Source of the DNA: Anoxynatronum buryatiense | GTDB lineage: Bacteria > Bacillota > Clostridia > Peptostreptococcales > Tindalliaceae | Assembly: GCF_900182905.1 (NCBI RefSeq) | Contig: NZ_FXUF01000001.1 | Span: forward strand, 372,001 to 436,000 | Length of the DNA: 64,000 bases | Direction of reading: 5' to 3' | In this document: in pieces, positions 1-8,374 of the stretch | Numbering within the stretch: the first letter of the stretch is position 1 | Layout of the letters: every line of letters begins with the position of its first letter | The notes under the pieces: generated by a model | What the model was told of the DNA's origin: nothing | Databases searched by the model: none | The model's input: only the letters and a program-made list of their open reading frames with translations | Translations under genes and position numbers: made by a program

Positions 1-714
1 ATCACCAGCTTCTTTCTGTTTCGATTGTCGAATTCCAAGCACCAGCGTCACTGGCAAAATAGCCAGTGTGCGCACCAGTTTAACCACCGTGGCAGATTTG
101 AGTGCATTTTCGCTCCAAATCTGCCCTGCCGCTACAACAGAAGAAGTATCATTGATGGCTGTTCCCGCCCACAACCCAAAAGATGCATCTGTCATCTGCA
201 TTAACCTTCCCAAAGGGGGAAAGATCAGAACAGCTGCAATATTGTAAAGAAAGATAGTGGATACAGCCGATGCCATTTCTTCATCACTTGCTCCAATGAC
301 AGGAGCCGTGGCTGCAATGGCTGATCCACCACAAATGGCGGTGCCAACGCCAATGAGCACGCTTTCATTTGAACCGGTATGAAATAGATGATACCCTATA
401 AAGGCTGTGATCAACGCTGTGCAGATGGTGGTGAAAATGAGTAAAATGGAAGCCTGCCCCACCTGGAAAATACTCGTCAGATTAAGCTGAAATCCCAGTA
501 AAATGACCGCGCTCTGCAATATTCGTTTTGAGACAAAGGAAAATCCCGGAGCGTAATGTTGCTTATTGGTCACTACAATCGACATCAACACCCCGCCTAA
601 AATCGCAAAAACAGGCCCTCCGACGAGACTAAACTGTTTCCCCAAAATCCACGCAGGGAATGCCACTGCCAAAGAAAGCCATATGCCCGGATAATATCTG
701 CGTCCATTAGTCAT
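1..714 (-). CDS. YeiH/UPF0324 family putative anion exporter, 3' truncated
   Basis: An open frame of 238 codons starts with ATG at 714 (minus) and runs off the left edge of the window, so the C-terminus is missing. Translation gives a hydrophobic protein opening MTNGRRYYPGIWLSLAVAF, with the features of the YeiH/Cons_hypoth698 family: a GGPVFAILGGVLMS segment, a GVGTAICGGSAIAA core near residue 120 and an AINDTSSVVAAGQ motif near residue 195. Family members are multi-spanning inner-membrane proteins usually annotated as putative sulfate exporters; the substrate is not established. It is divergent from the nqr operon and has its own promoter at 768-796. The family call is firm; the function is not. 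Confidence 0.85.
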   Translation of the reverse strand, partial: MTNGRRYYPGIWLSLAVAFPAWILGKQFSLVGGPVFAILGGVLMSIVVTNKQHYAPGFSFVSKRILQSAVILLGFQLNLTSIFQVGQASILLIFTTICTALITAFIGYHLFHTGSNESVLIGVGTAICGGSAIAATAPVIGASDEEMASAVSTIFLYNIAAVLIFPPLGRLMQMTDASFGLWAGTAINDTSSVVAAGQIWSENALKSATVVKLVRTLAILPVTLVLGIRQSKQKEAGD

Positions 715-767
715 AACCAATTCACATTCCTTTGCTTTTGCTTGCTATTTCTATCTAATGCCCATAT

Positions 768-796
768 ATTTTACAACCATCCTAACAAGAAGTCAA
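768..796 (-). promoter_or_regulatory. sigma-A promoter for the YeiH-family gene
   Basis: On the minus strand there is a -35 TTGACT (791-796), a 17-nt spacer and a -10 TAAAAT (768-773), about 50 nt before the ATG at 714. Both hexamers match consensus at five of six positions. Confidence 0.65.
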
Positions 797-928
797 TTCT
801 ATGACATTTTGAAAATAATCTCTTTGGAATGGTTCTTCTGGAATTCTAATTCAAATTTCATATTCAGATTTTCTAATCTTTGTTTGCTGACTCGGCTTCC
901 GGGTAATTATTGAAAAGGTTTGCCAATT

Positions 929-946
929 GAAACTGTTTTCAGTTTC
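929..946. repeat. inverted repeat upstream of the nqr operon
   Basis: GAAACTG-TTTT-CAGTTTC is a perfect 7-bp inverted repeat with a 4-nt spacer, 45 nt before nqrB. It is not followed by a T-run, so it is not a terminator. It could be an operator or a short leader hairpin. I could not place a convincing -35/-10 pair for the operon in 890-960. The rest of the 715-990 gap shows only the divergent YeiH promoter. Confidence 0.5.
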
Positions 947-990
947 GCGGAAGAACTATTTCTCATTTACATTCATTGGAGGTCATGCAT

Positions 991-1953
991 ATGGTTGTAC
1001 AAAACAAGTCATCCGGTTTTTTTCAACGCCAGCCGATTATGCGGAAAGTACTCATTAGTCTGATTCCAGTGGGATTGGGGGCTGTTTATCTTTTTGGCTT
1101 GCGCCTGCTGGCACTATTGGCAGTGGTCACCGCAGCAGGAATCGCTACTGAGTACATATTTGCCAAAAAAAGAAATGCAAAGGTAACAGAGGCAGTATTA
1201 GTGACTTCTGTTCTCTTCACACTTTCGTTGCCGGTGGCGACTCCCTTTTGGGTAGCCGTTGTGGGCATTGTTTTTGGTGTTCTTTTTGCAAAGGAAGTTT
1301 TCGGCGGTTTTGGCAGAAACGTGTTTAATCCTGCCATTGTCGGCCGAACTTTCATCTTCATTTCTTTCCCCGAGTTTCTGACTGCCTCATGGAGCCAGGT
1401 GTTCACGGGTTTTCCCGGAGGCTTTGTGCGGTATATGGCATCTCCGCTGGATACCCTGACTCAAGCCACACCGCTGGCCTTGGCCCGTGCCGGTGAAACA
1501 CTTCCCTTCTCTCAAGTGATTTGGGGATACACCTCTGGATCGATGGGTGAAACCAGCGTCGTGCTTCTATTGCTGGGAGGCACTTTTTTAGTATTGAAGA
1601 AAGCCGCTGACTGGAAACTGATGGCAGCTCCCATGATTGGCTTTATGGGTTTTACCTCTATCTTAAAACTGGCAGGCGTTGCCGGCATCCCTCATCCATT
1701 ATATGGCATGTTCACAGGCGCTTTCTTTTTTCTGTGCATCTACTTCGTCACCGAACCCACCACCGCTCCCAAAACAGTTCCCGCTAAGTGGGTTTATGGC
1801 ATTCTTATCGGTATGATCACCGTCCTGATTCGTTATTTTGGTATTTTCGTCGAAGGTGCTTCCTTTGCCATCCTTATTATGAACACCTTTGTTCCTATTA
1901 TGGATGAAGGGGTTAAATACCTGAAAAAACAAAGAAAGCAGGTGACCTCATGA
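991..1953 (+). CDS. nqrB: Na+-translocating NADH:quinone reductase/Rnf subunit B/D
   Basis: Membrane subunit of the NQR/RNF family of redox-driven ion pumps. ATG at 991 is chosen because GGAGGT lies at 978-983, 7 nt before it; upstream TTG (976) and ATG (985) have no usable spacing. The product is 320 aa, with about ten hydrophobic segments. KEVFGGFGRN (residues 101-110) followed by FNPAIVGR resembles NqrB more than RnfD. DTLTQAT (154-160) fits the Dxx(S/T)xAT flavinylation signature, so Thr160 is the likely covalent FMN site. NqrB is usually about 410 aa; this protein lacks most of the N-terminal extension that contacts NqrA, consistent with no nqrA nearby. First gene of nqrBCDEF; overlaps nqrC by 4 nt. 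Confidence 0.9.
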   Translation: MVVQNKSSGFFQRQPIMRKVLISLIPVGLGAVYLFGLRLLALLAVVTAAGIATEYIFAKKRNAKVTEAVLVTSVLFTLSLPVATPFWVAVVGIVFGVLFAKEVFGGFGRNVFNPAIVGRTFIFISFPEFLTASWSQVFTGFPGGFVRYMASPLDTLTQATPLALARAGETLPFSQVIWGYTSGSMGETSVVLLLLGGTFLVLKKAADWKLMAAPMIGFMGFTSILKLAGVAGIPHPLYGMFTGAFFFLCIYFVTEPTTAPKTVPAKWVYGILIGMITVLIRYFGIFVEGASFAILIMNTFVPIMDEGVKYLKKQRKQVTS

Positions 1954-2567
1954 AGAAGTTTACGGTAAAACCGATTCTATTCATGGTAGTGCTCACCCTG
2001 ATCTATACCACTATTCTGGCCAGTATCAACGCCATCACCGTAGACAGAATCCGGTTAAACGAGCGATTGTCGGAACAAACTTCATTTTTGTATGTATTGG
2101 ATTTACTTCCCGATACCCAGGAAGCATCCGCCATCAATTCGCTCTATGAACAGCATGTACGTGAGATTGATGTCAATGGCGAAATCATTTTCGAGGGACT
2201 AAATGATGAAGGGGAAGTTTTTGCCTATATCGTTCCCATTGTCGGAGGCGCTGTTTGGGGTGAGCTGCAGGGCATTGTTGCCTTGAGTCCTGATTTTGAA
2301 ACAGTGCTGGGCATTGATTTTCTTTCCCATTCCGAAACACCCGGTTTGGGAGGCCGCATCGACGAACTTTCTTTTAAGGAGCAGTTTCGGGATATTGAGA
2401 TTGATCCTGAAGCGGGCAGCGACTTCTTGGTTTACCGCCCCAACCCTGATGGACAGGTGGATGCCATTTCTGGTGCCACTGGTACTTCAAACGCAGTGAG
2501 GCGTATTTTCAACGATAATATGGCTGTCTTTATGTCAGAAACCCGGGAGGCACTTGCCAATGATTAA
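1950..2567 (+). CDS. nqrC: NQR/RNF subunit C/G, covalent-FMN protein
   Basis: A 205-aa protein with one N-terminal membrane anchor (about residues 8-30) and an FMN-binding domain on the outer face. HSETPGLGGRI near residues 127-137 is the hallmark stretch of NqrC/RnfG. VDAISGATGTS near residue 172 contains the DxxSGAT motif whose threonine is esterified to FMN by ApbE. No apbE gene is in the window, so the flavin transferase must be elsewhere. It starts at ATG 1950 inside the end of nqrB (ATGA overlap), implying translational coupling. NqrC is typically about 250 aa and RnfG about 200 aa, so this is a compact version. Confidence 0.92.
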   Translation: MKKFTVKPILFMVVLTLIYTTILASINAITVDRIRLNERLSEQTSFLYVLDLLPDTQEASAINSLYEQHVREIDVNGEIIFEGLNDEGEVFAYIVPIVGGAVWGELQGIVALSPDFETVLGIDFLSHSETPGLGGRIDELSFKEQFRDIEIDPEAGSDFLVYRPNPDGQVDAISGATGTSNAVRRIFNDNMAVFMSETREALAND

Positions 2568-3189
2568 AAAAATCAAGAACATTTTCACCTTGGGACTTCT
2601 GAAAGATAATCCGGTTTTCCGTCAGATTCTGGGGATCTGTTCCGCGTTGGCAGTGACCAATCTGCTGATGAACTCTCTGGTTATGGGAATTGGCTTAATT
2701 TTCGTCACCTCCCTCTCAAGCCTAACTGTGTCCATTTTACGAAAGTACACACCCAAACATATCCGCATGATGGTTCAAACTCTGATTATTTCAGCGTATG
2801 TGATCATCGTTGACATTGTTCTGAAAGCCTATTTCCCGGCAATGAGCGAAGCCCTGGGACCTTATGTGGGCCTGATTATCACCAACTGTATTATTATGGG
2901 ACGTTGTGAAGTTTATGCTCAGAACAATCCACCCCTGGACAGCTTTATCGACGGCATTGCCTCTGGTGCCGGTTACAGCCTGGTGCTGTTGACCATCGCT
3001 TTTTTCAGAGAATTACTTGGCTTTGGTTCCCTTTTTGGCATCAATGTGCTGGGGGAAAACTGGGTCAACTGGGTATTTATGATTATGCCCCCAGGTGCTT
3101 TTTTTATGCTGGGTATTCTCATATGGGTGGCCAACACCTATATTCCAACCAAGGACGGTAAAGCGCCGGCGGCAGGAGGTGGGCAATAA
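2560..3189 (+). CDS. nqrD: NQR/RNF subunit D/E, integral membrane
   Basis: Six-helix membrane protein of 209 aa that pairs with NqrE to form the antiparallel core of the pump. ATG at 2560 is preferred over TTG at 2554 because GGGAGG sits about 9 nt upstream. Cysteines in ILGICSAL (Cys27) and TNCIIMGRC (near residues 110-116) match the positions that, with two NqrE cysteines, hold the intramembrane iron-sulfur centre. It overlaps nqrC by 8 nt and ends on the base where nqrE starts. Confidence 0.92.
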   Translation: MIKKIKNIFTLGLLKDNPVFRQILGICSALAVTNLLMNSLVMGIGLIFVTSLSSLTVSILRKYTPKHIRMMVQTLIISAYVIIVDIVLKAYFPAMSEALGPYVGLIITNCIIMGRCEVYAQNNPPLDSFIDGIASGAGYSLVLLTIAFFRELLGFGSLFGINVLGENWVNWVFMIMPPGAFFMLGILIWVANTYIPTKDGKAPAAGGGQ

Positions 3190-3779
3190 TGGGTAATATC
3201 AATCCATTTGTTATTTTCATGGCTTCCATTTTTACCAATAACATGATCCTGGCCAATTTTTTAGGTATGTGTTCTTTCATTGCGGTTTCCAGAGAAATTA
3301 AAACAGCCTGGGGACTGGGGCAGGCCGTTACGTTTGTTCTGACCGGCACCTCCATTATTAATTATCTGATCTACCACTATATTCTGGTGCCTTTTGGTCT
3401 GGAGTACCTGCGATTTATTGTGTTCATCATTCTCATTGCCGCCTTTGTGCAGCTGGTGGAAATGATTGTGGAACGGTATGTGCCGACGCTGTACTATTCG
3501 CTTGGAATTTTTCTACCGCTGATTACAGTCAATTGTGCTATTTTGGGAGTATCACTGTTTATGATTATCCGCGAATATACCTTGATACAGTCAGCCGCTT
3601 TCGGTATTGGCTCTGGCCTTGGATGGACACTTGCCATTGTGGCCCTGGCGGGAATTCGGCAGAAAATCAAAAATGCGCCCATTCCAAAAGGATTGGAGGG
3701 TGCCGGCATTACGCTGATCATCACCGGCCTGATGGCACTGGCTTTCATTGGATTCTCAGGCATCGTCAACGTACAATAA
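3189..3779 (+). CDS. nqrE: NQR/RNF subunit E/A, integral membrane
   Basis: A 196-aa six-helix protein, homologous to NqrD and inserted in the opposite orientation. NFLGMCSF (Cys28) and TVNCAILG (near residue 118) are the conserved cysteine motifs that complete the membrane iron-sulfur centre with NqrD. The start codon shares its A with the TAA of nqrD. The stop is followed by AGGAGGG and the GTG of nqrF, so the operon continues without a break. Confidence 0.93.
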   Translation: MGNINPFVIFMASIFTNNMILANFLGMCSFIAVSREIKTAWGLGQAVTFVLTGTSIINYLIYHYILVPFGLEYLRFIVFIILIAAFVQLVEMIVERYVPTLYYSLGIFLPLITVNCAILGVSLFMIIREYTLIQSAAFGIGSGLGWTLAIVALAGIRQKIKNAPIPKGLEGAGITLIITGLMALAFIGFSGIVNVQ

Positions 3780-3792
3780 AGGAGGGATTCCT

Positions 3793-4893
3793 GTGGCGGA
3801 AATTGTCCAAACAGTTCTCATTATCACCGGCATATCAGGATCTCTGGCATTGGTGCTAACCCTCGCCAATCTGTATATCGCCAACTACGGTGAGTGCAAA
3901 ATTGTCATTAATAACGATAAAGAACTGGTGGTAGACGGTGGCAGTTCGCTGCTTTCCACCCTGAATGAGCAAGAGTTGTTTCTTCCTTCTGCCTGTGGCG
4001 GCAAAGGCACCTGCGGACTCTGCACCTGCAAAATTCTTGAAGGCGGCGGCCCTGTACTTCCCACTGAAACGCCCTTTTTCACCAAAGATGAACTGGCCGA
4101 CAACATGCGTCTTTCCTGCCAGGTTAAGGTCAAACAGGATATGAAACTGAGTATTCCCGAAGACCTCTTGAACGCCCGTAAATATGAGGCTGTGGTTGAA
4201 TTCATCAAAGATGAAACGAAAACCATCAAACTGCTGCGTTTTAAAATCACCGACGGGCAGGAAGTTGATTTTAAAGCCGGCCAGTACGTCCAGTTGCTGG
4301 CTCCTCCTTATCCCGGGAATCCAGAATCAGTCTACCGGGCTTATTCGGTAGCTTCCTCTGCTAAGGAAAAAAATGCCATTGAGCTGATCATTGGATATGT
4401 GGAGGAAGGTCTGGTCACCACCTATGTTCACCAACATCTTTCTGAGGGAGACGAGGTTTCCTTCAACGGTCCTTTTGGTGACTTTTATCTCCGGGATTCA
4501 GATGCTGAGATTATCCTGGTGGCCATTGGTACGGGAATTGCCCCCATTCGCAGTATTCTGTACCAGATGAAGGATGAACAGATTCAGCGGAAAGCCACTT
4601 TCTTCTTTGGAGCCCGTACCCAAAAAGACCTGGTATGCGCGGAGGAAATGTACGCATTTGAAAAGAGCATTCCCAACTTCCACTTCCGACCAGTCTTGTC
4701 GCGGGAGCCAGACGATTCCGGGTGGGAGGGTGACCGGGGTCGTGTCACCGACTCGATTCAAACCTATATTGAGGAAGGCATTGACCAGGAAGCCTATATG
4801 TGTGGCAGCCCTGTCATGATTGAGTCAGCTGTGATTGAACTGAAAAAGAAAAAGATTCCTGAAGAGAGAATATTTTATGATGAGTTTGGATAA
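3793..4893 (+). CDS. nqrF: Na+-NQR subunit F, NADH-oxidising flavoprotein
   Basis: Electron-input subunit, 366 aa from a GTG at 3793; GGAGGG lies at 3781-3786, 6 nt before it. Order of parts: an N-terminal membrane helix (about 5-27); a 2Fe-2S ferredoxin domain with ACGGKGTCGLCTC and a fourth cysteine in LSCQVKV; an FAD domain with RAYSVAS; and an NAD domain with GTGIAPIRS and YMCGSPVM, ending in DEFG as family members do. Its presence, rather than RnfB and RnfC, makes this an NQR-type input module fed by NADH. Bacterial NqrF is about 405 aa, so this is slightly short. Last gene of the operon, followed by a terminator. Confidence 0.93.
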   Translation: MAEIVQTVLIITGISGSLALVLTLANLYIANYGECKIVINNDKELVVDGGSSLLSTLNEQELFLPSACGGKGTCGLCTCKILEGGGPVLPTETPFFTKDELADNMRLSCQVKVKQDMKLSIPEDLLNARKYEAVVEFIKDETKTIKLLRFKITDGQEVDFKAGQYVQLLAPPYPGNPESVYRAYSVASSAKEKNAIELIIGYVEEGLVTTYVHQHLSEGDEVSFNGPFGDFYLRDSDAEIILVAIGTGIAPIRSILYQMKDEQIQRKATFFFGARTQKDLVCAEEMYAFEKSIPNFHFRPVLSREPDDSGWEGDRGRVTDSIQTYIEEGIDQEAYMCGSPVMIESAVIELKKKKIPEERIFYDEFG

Positions 4894-4929
4894 TCCTCAA
4901 AAACCCAATTATGCAAGTCCTTTCGAAAG

Positions 4930-4964
4930 CGAGACACAACGCAATGCTTGTGTTTCGTTTTTTT
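4930..4964 (+). terminator. Rho-independent terminator after nqrF
   Basis: A 10-bp stem (4930-4939 with 4948-4957, one G-T pair), an 8-nt loop and a run of seven T directly after. Confidence 0.85.
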
Positions 4965-4985
4965 AAGTCTTTTAACCTATTATTG

Positions 4986-5014
4986 ATGACAACGGCATTA
5001 TTTATCGGTATAAT
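4986..5014 (+). promoter_or_regulatory. sigma-A promoter of the chemoreceptor gene
   Basis: -35 ATGACA (4986-4991), 17-nt spacer and a perfect -10 TATAAT (5009-5014), 44 nt before the ATG at 5058. Confidence 0.65.
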
Positions 5015-5057
5015 TCTTTTATTTTAATAACGCAATTTATAGGAAGAGGTGTATTAA

Positions 5058-7130
5058 ATGAGTTTTGTATCTAAGGGTCTGACCGGCAAACTAATTCTTT
5101 TCTTCGGCTTGTTGATGATATTTGTCAGCGCCACTTTTGGGCTGGTCACTTATCGGGTATCCGGTAATATTGTGGAGCAGGAAATTCAGGAACGACTGGA
5201 ACATCAAATGGATGCCACCAGTCATGAAATCGAAAACTACCTTACTGCCCATAACAACGTGGTGCTCAGTTTGTCTAAAGCCGTTGAAGCCACTGGAATT
5301 ACCATGACTCCTGCCCAGTACCAGACACTCCTGTCAGGCGCTTCCATGATAAATGAAGCTGCTTTGGGTGCCGGGGTATGGTTTGAGCCCTTTCAATATG
5401 ACTCTGACATTCGTTATTTTGGCCCCTATGTCTACAAAGATGAGAATCAGTTAGTCTATACCGAAGAATATGCCACTGAGGATTATGACTATCCCAGCCA
5501 GGACTGGTATACCATGGCTAAAGGACTTCAGGATCAGGTGGTATGGACCGAACCCTATTATGATGAAGTGTTGGACTATACGTTTATAACTGCCACTGCT
5601 CCTCTTTATAATGACCGCGGCCAGTTTATGGGTGTGGTTACCGGCGACATGGGCCTCGATGTGCTTCAGGATATTGTTCGCAACTTGGAGGTTGGTCTCA
5701 TGGGCGAAGCGCATTTGCTGGACGCCAGCGGTAACTTTATTGCTTCTGCCGATCCCCATCGAGTGATGAATCAGCCACTGATTCAGGATAGTGACACAGA
5801 CTTGGCCCAGCAGAGCGACCTGATTCTCAACAATTACCAAGGGCAGTTCTCTTTTAGAAACTCCGATGGTCTTCATTATGGTTTTTTCACCGAGATCCCT
5901 CAAACAGGATGGACACTGCTCTTAACCATCCCACATAGTGAAGTGGCCATGGCCATGCAGGTGCTCCGCCGTGATATCCTGATTCTCAGCCTGATTGTTC
6001 TCCTCATTGCCATTGCTGCAACAGCATTGATTAGTCGATCCATCACCCGACCCATCATCCGACTGTCCGCTATAATCGATCGTTTCTCAAATTATCAGTT
6101 AGCGCTAAACCCAGCTGATCAGATTGAGTCAGACAGTCGTCGCAAAGATGAAATTGGCACAATTGCCCAGGCTTTGTCACGCATGCAACACAATTTTGTT
6201 GCTCTTGTGAATGATATTGCCCACCACGCCGAACAAGTGGCAGCTTCTTCTGAAGAATTGACAGCCACCACTGAGCAAACCGTCATTTCAGTAACTGAAG
6301 TTGCCAAAGCTACTGAAGAGATCGCTTCGGGGTCCAGTTCTCAGGCCAAAGATACCGAGAATGGTGTTGCACATATTCAGGAGTTGGGTCAATTGATAGA
6401 GGCAGAACAACAACACGTTTCTGATTTGCAAAGTGCCATTCAGGCAGTATCGCATTTAAAGGATGAAGGCATCACTTTACTGGCTGACTTGAACCAGAAG
6501 ACCCGGGTGGTCAAAAGTTCATCCCATGAAGTGGGAACCATGATCCACGCCACCAACTCCAGTGCTGAGAAAATCGCCGTTGCCAGTGATATGATCAAGA
6601 ATATTGCCGAACAGACCAATCTTTTAGCTCTTAACGCAGCCATTGAAGCCGCACGGGCCGGCGAAGCCGGCAGAGGGTTTGCAGTGGTGGCTGATGAAAT
6701 TCGTAAATTGGCGGAACAATCAAACCGGTTCACCGAGGAAATCGCTAAAATAATTCAGGAATTATCTGAGAAAACTGAACAGGCAGTGATCACCATGGAT
6801 GAAGTTGGCACAGCCATCACTTCTCAGGCTGAAAGCGTTTCAATGACTGACGCCAAGTTTGAAGGAATACGAGATGCCATTGTTATCAGTGAAGCTCGCA
6901 TTGCCACCATCACCAAGGGCAGTCAGGAAATGGAGGCCAAAAAAAGACAAATTATTGATATCATCCAGAGTCTCTCCTCCTCTTCTCAGCAAAATGCTGC
7001 AGTTACAGAGGAGGTTTCGGCTACCGTGGAAGAACAGGCATCCTCCATGGATGAGATTGCCAACGCCAGTGAATCGCTTGCTCAGATGGCCGAGGATATG
7101 CAGAAAGCCATTCAACGTTTTAACTGGTAA
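5058..7130 (+). CDS. methyl-accepting chemotaxis protein with dCache sensor
   Basis: Transmembrane chemoreceptor of 690 aa that signals to CheA/CheW. TM1 is about residues 11-31. An extracellular double-Cache domain spans about 35-300; the stretch [10 protein letters not shown] and the following WTEPYYDE and VVTGDMGLD are typical dCache_1 elements, which usually bind small molecules such as amino acids or carboxylates. TM2 is about 305-326, then HAMP, then a long coiled coil whose hairpin tip (about 515-555) contains [19 protein letters not shown]. There is no C-terminal CheR/CheB tether pentapeptide. AGGAAGAGG precedes the ATG. It is a single-gene unit with its own promoter and terminator; the ligand cannot be read from sequence. 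Confidence 0.93.
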   Translation: MSFVSKGLTGKLILFFGLLMIFVSATFGLVTYRVSGNIVEQEIQERLEHQMDATSHEIENYLTAHNNVVLSLSKAVEATGITMTPAQYQTLLSGASMINEAALGAGVWFEPFQYDSDIRYFGPYVYKDENQLVYTEEYATEDYDYPSQDWYTMAKGLQDQVVWTEPYYDEVLDYTFITATAPLYNDRGQFMGVVTGDMGLDVLQDIVRNLEVGLMGEAHLLDASGNFIASADPHRVMNQPLIQDSDTDLAQQSDLILNNYQGQFSFRNSDGLHYGFFTEIPQTGWTLLLTIPHSEVAMAMQVLRRDILILSLIVLLIAIAATALISRSITRPIIRLSAIIDRFSNYQLALNPADQIESDSRRKDEIGTIAQALSRMQHNFVALVNDIAHHAEQVAASSEELTATTEQTVISVTEVAKATEEIASGSSSQAKDTENGVAHIQELGQLIEAEQQHVSDLQSAIQAVSHLKDEGITLLADLNQKTRVVKSSSHEVGTMIHATNSSAEKIAVASDMIKNIAEQTNLLALNAAIEAARAGEAGRGFAVVADEIRKLAEQSNRFTEEIAKIIQELSEKTEQAVITMDEVGTAITSQAESVSMTDAKFEGIRDAIVISEARIATITKGSQEMEAKKRQIIDIIQSLSSSSQQNAAVTEEVSATVEEQASSMDEIANASESLAQMAEDMQKAIQRFNW

Positions 7131-7222
7131 TGGAAACAAAACAGATCAATACCCCTTTTATAACCCGTGTATTTGCATTGATCATTTACGGCCACTGAAA
7201 CAAGTATGTGGTCACATGCTGA

Positions 7223-7255
7223 CGCCACATGGAGATCAACCCCATGTGGCGTTTT
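7223..7255 (+). terminator. terminator after the chemoreceptor gene
   Basis: A perfect 10-bp stem (7223-7232 with 7242-7251) encloses 9 nt and is followed by TTTTGCTGTCGTTTTT. It separates the gene from the convergent ABC operon. Confidence 0.75.
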
Positions 7256-7265
7256 GCTGTCGTTT

Positions 7266-8345
7266 TTATTTTGGAATCACCTGCAAACGACTGATTCGAA
7301 AACGTATCGTATCTTCAATTTCAAAGGCTCCTGCACCTGACGGAGCATCCATTTTCACCACCTCATCTGAGGGCGTTTCAATAAAATAACGGGTCACCGC
7401 TCCTAAAAAAGATTTTTGAATTAGGGTTCCATTTAAAAAGCCTTCTTCATCGGGTATTGCATCTTCCGGCCTGAAAAAAATCTGCACATCGACGGTTTTT
7501 TCTTGTTTCAACTCTCGGTTTGAACCTTCATCAACAGTCAGATGAAGGTCCTCTTTAATTTGATTCCATTGTTGGCCCAAACACTTAAGCTGATAGATGT
7601 TTTCTGATAGACGCCTCATTTGAGCTTTCACAAAGTTCCCATAGCCAATGAAGTCGGCCACAAAAGCAGTCGTCGGCCGATAATAGATTTCTTCCGGCGA
7701 CCCGATTTGTTCAATAATTCCCTGATTCATCACCGCCACCCGGTCGGCAATGGCTAACGCCTCTTCCTGGTCATGGGTGACATAGACCGCTGTGATACCG
7801 GTGGTTTGCTGGATATTTCGGATTTCTTCCCGCATTTCCACCCTCAACTTGGCATCCAAACTGCTGAGGGGTTCATCGAAAAGAAGAATATCCGGCTCCA
7901 CCACCATGGCCCTGGCGAGGGCCACTCGTTGTTTTTGCCCACCACTGAGGGCGCTGATGGCCCTTTTTTCCAATCCGTCGATTTTCATGAGTTGCATAAA
8001 GTGATTCACCCGTTGCTGTATTTCTCTGGCAGGCAGTTTTCGGGTTTTTAGACCATAAGCAATGTTATTGTACACATTCATATGGGGAAACAGGGCGTAA
8101 TCCTGAAAAACAGTAACAGTTGGCCGTAGTTCCGGCGGTTTTGCGGTGATGTCTTCGTTTCGGAAAACAATGACTCCTTCATCGGGCATGATCAATCCGG
8201 CAAGCATGCGCAGAATGGTTGTTTTGCCACAGCCGCTGGGACCCACTAGCACCAGCAGTTCACCTTCCTTAATAAAGAGATCTATCTTTTTAACCGCTTC
8301 CACTGCCTCGTATTTTTTAGTTACCTGATGTAATCCCAGTGTCAT
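7266..8345 (-). CDS. ABC transporter ATPase, AfuC/FbpC/PotA type
   Basis: Cytoplasmic ATPase of 359 aa for the permease at 8375-10063. Walker A GPSGCGKT is at residues 35-42, a Q-loop in VFQDYALFPH, signature LSGGQKQR, Walker B ILLFDEPLSSLD and the H-loop VTHDQEEA. About 120 C-terminal residues form a TOBE-like regulatory region. GGAGGG precedes the ATG by 9 nt. It is the last gene of the three-gene operon, 29 nt after the permease. AfuC/FbpC relatives serve ferric iron, phosphonate or sugar-phosphate importers; context here favours a phosphorylated substrate. The divergent MalFG-type transporter has no ATPase of its own, so this protein could serve both; that is an inference. Confidence 0.9.
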   Translation of the reverse strand: MTLGLHQVTKKYEAVEAVKKIDLFIKEGELLVLVGPSGCGKTTILRMLAGLIMPDEGVIVFRNEDITAKPPELRPTVTVFQDYALFPHMNVYNNIAYGLKTRKLPAREIQQRVNHFMQLMKIDGLEKRAISALSGGQKQRVALARAMVVEPDILLFDEPLSSLDAKLRVEMREEIRNIQQTTGITAVYVTHDQEEALAIADRVAVMNQGIIEQIGSPEEIYYRPTTAFVADFIGYGNFVKAQMRRLSENIYQLKCLGQQWNQIKEDLHLTVDEGSNRELKQEKTVDVQIFFRPEDAIPDEEGFLNGTLIQKSFLGAVTRYFIETPSDEVVKMDAPSGAGAFEIEDTIRFRISRLQVIPK

Positions 8346-8374
8346 GGCCTAAGCCCTCCTTTCGAAGCTCCGAT

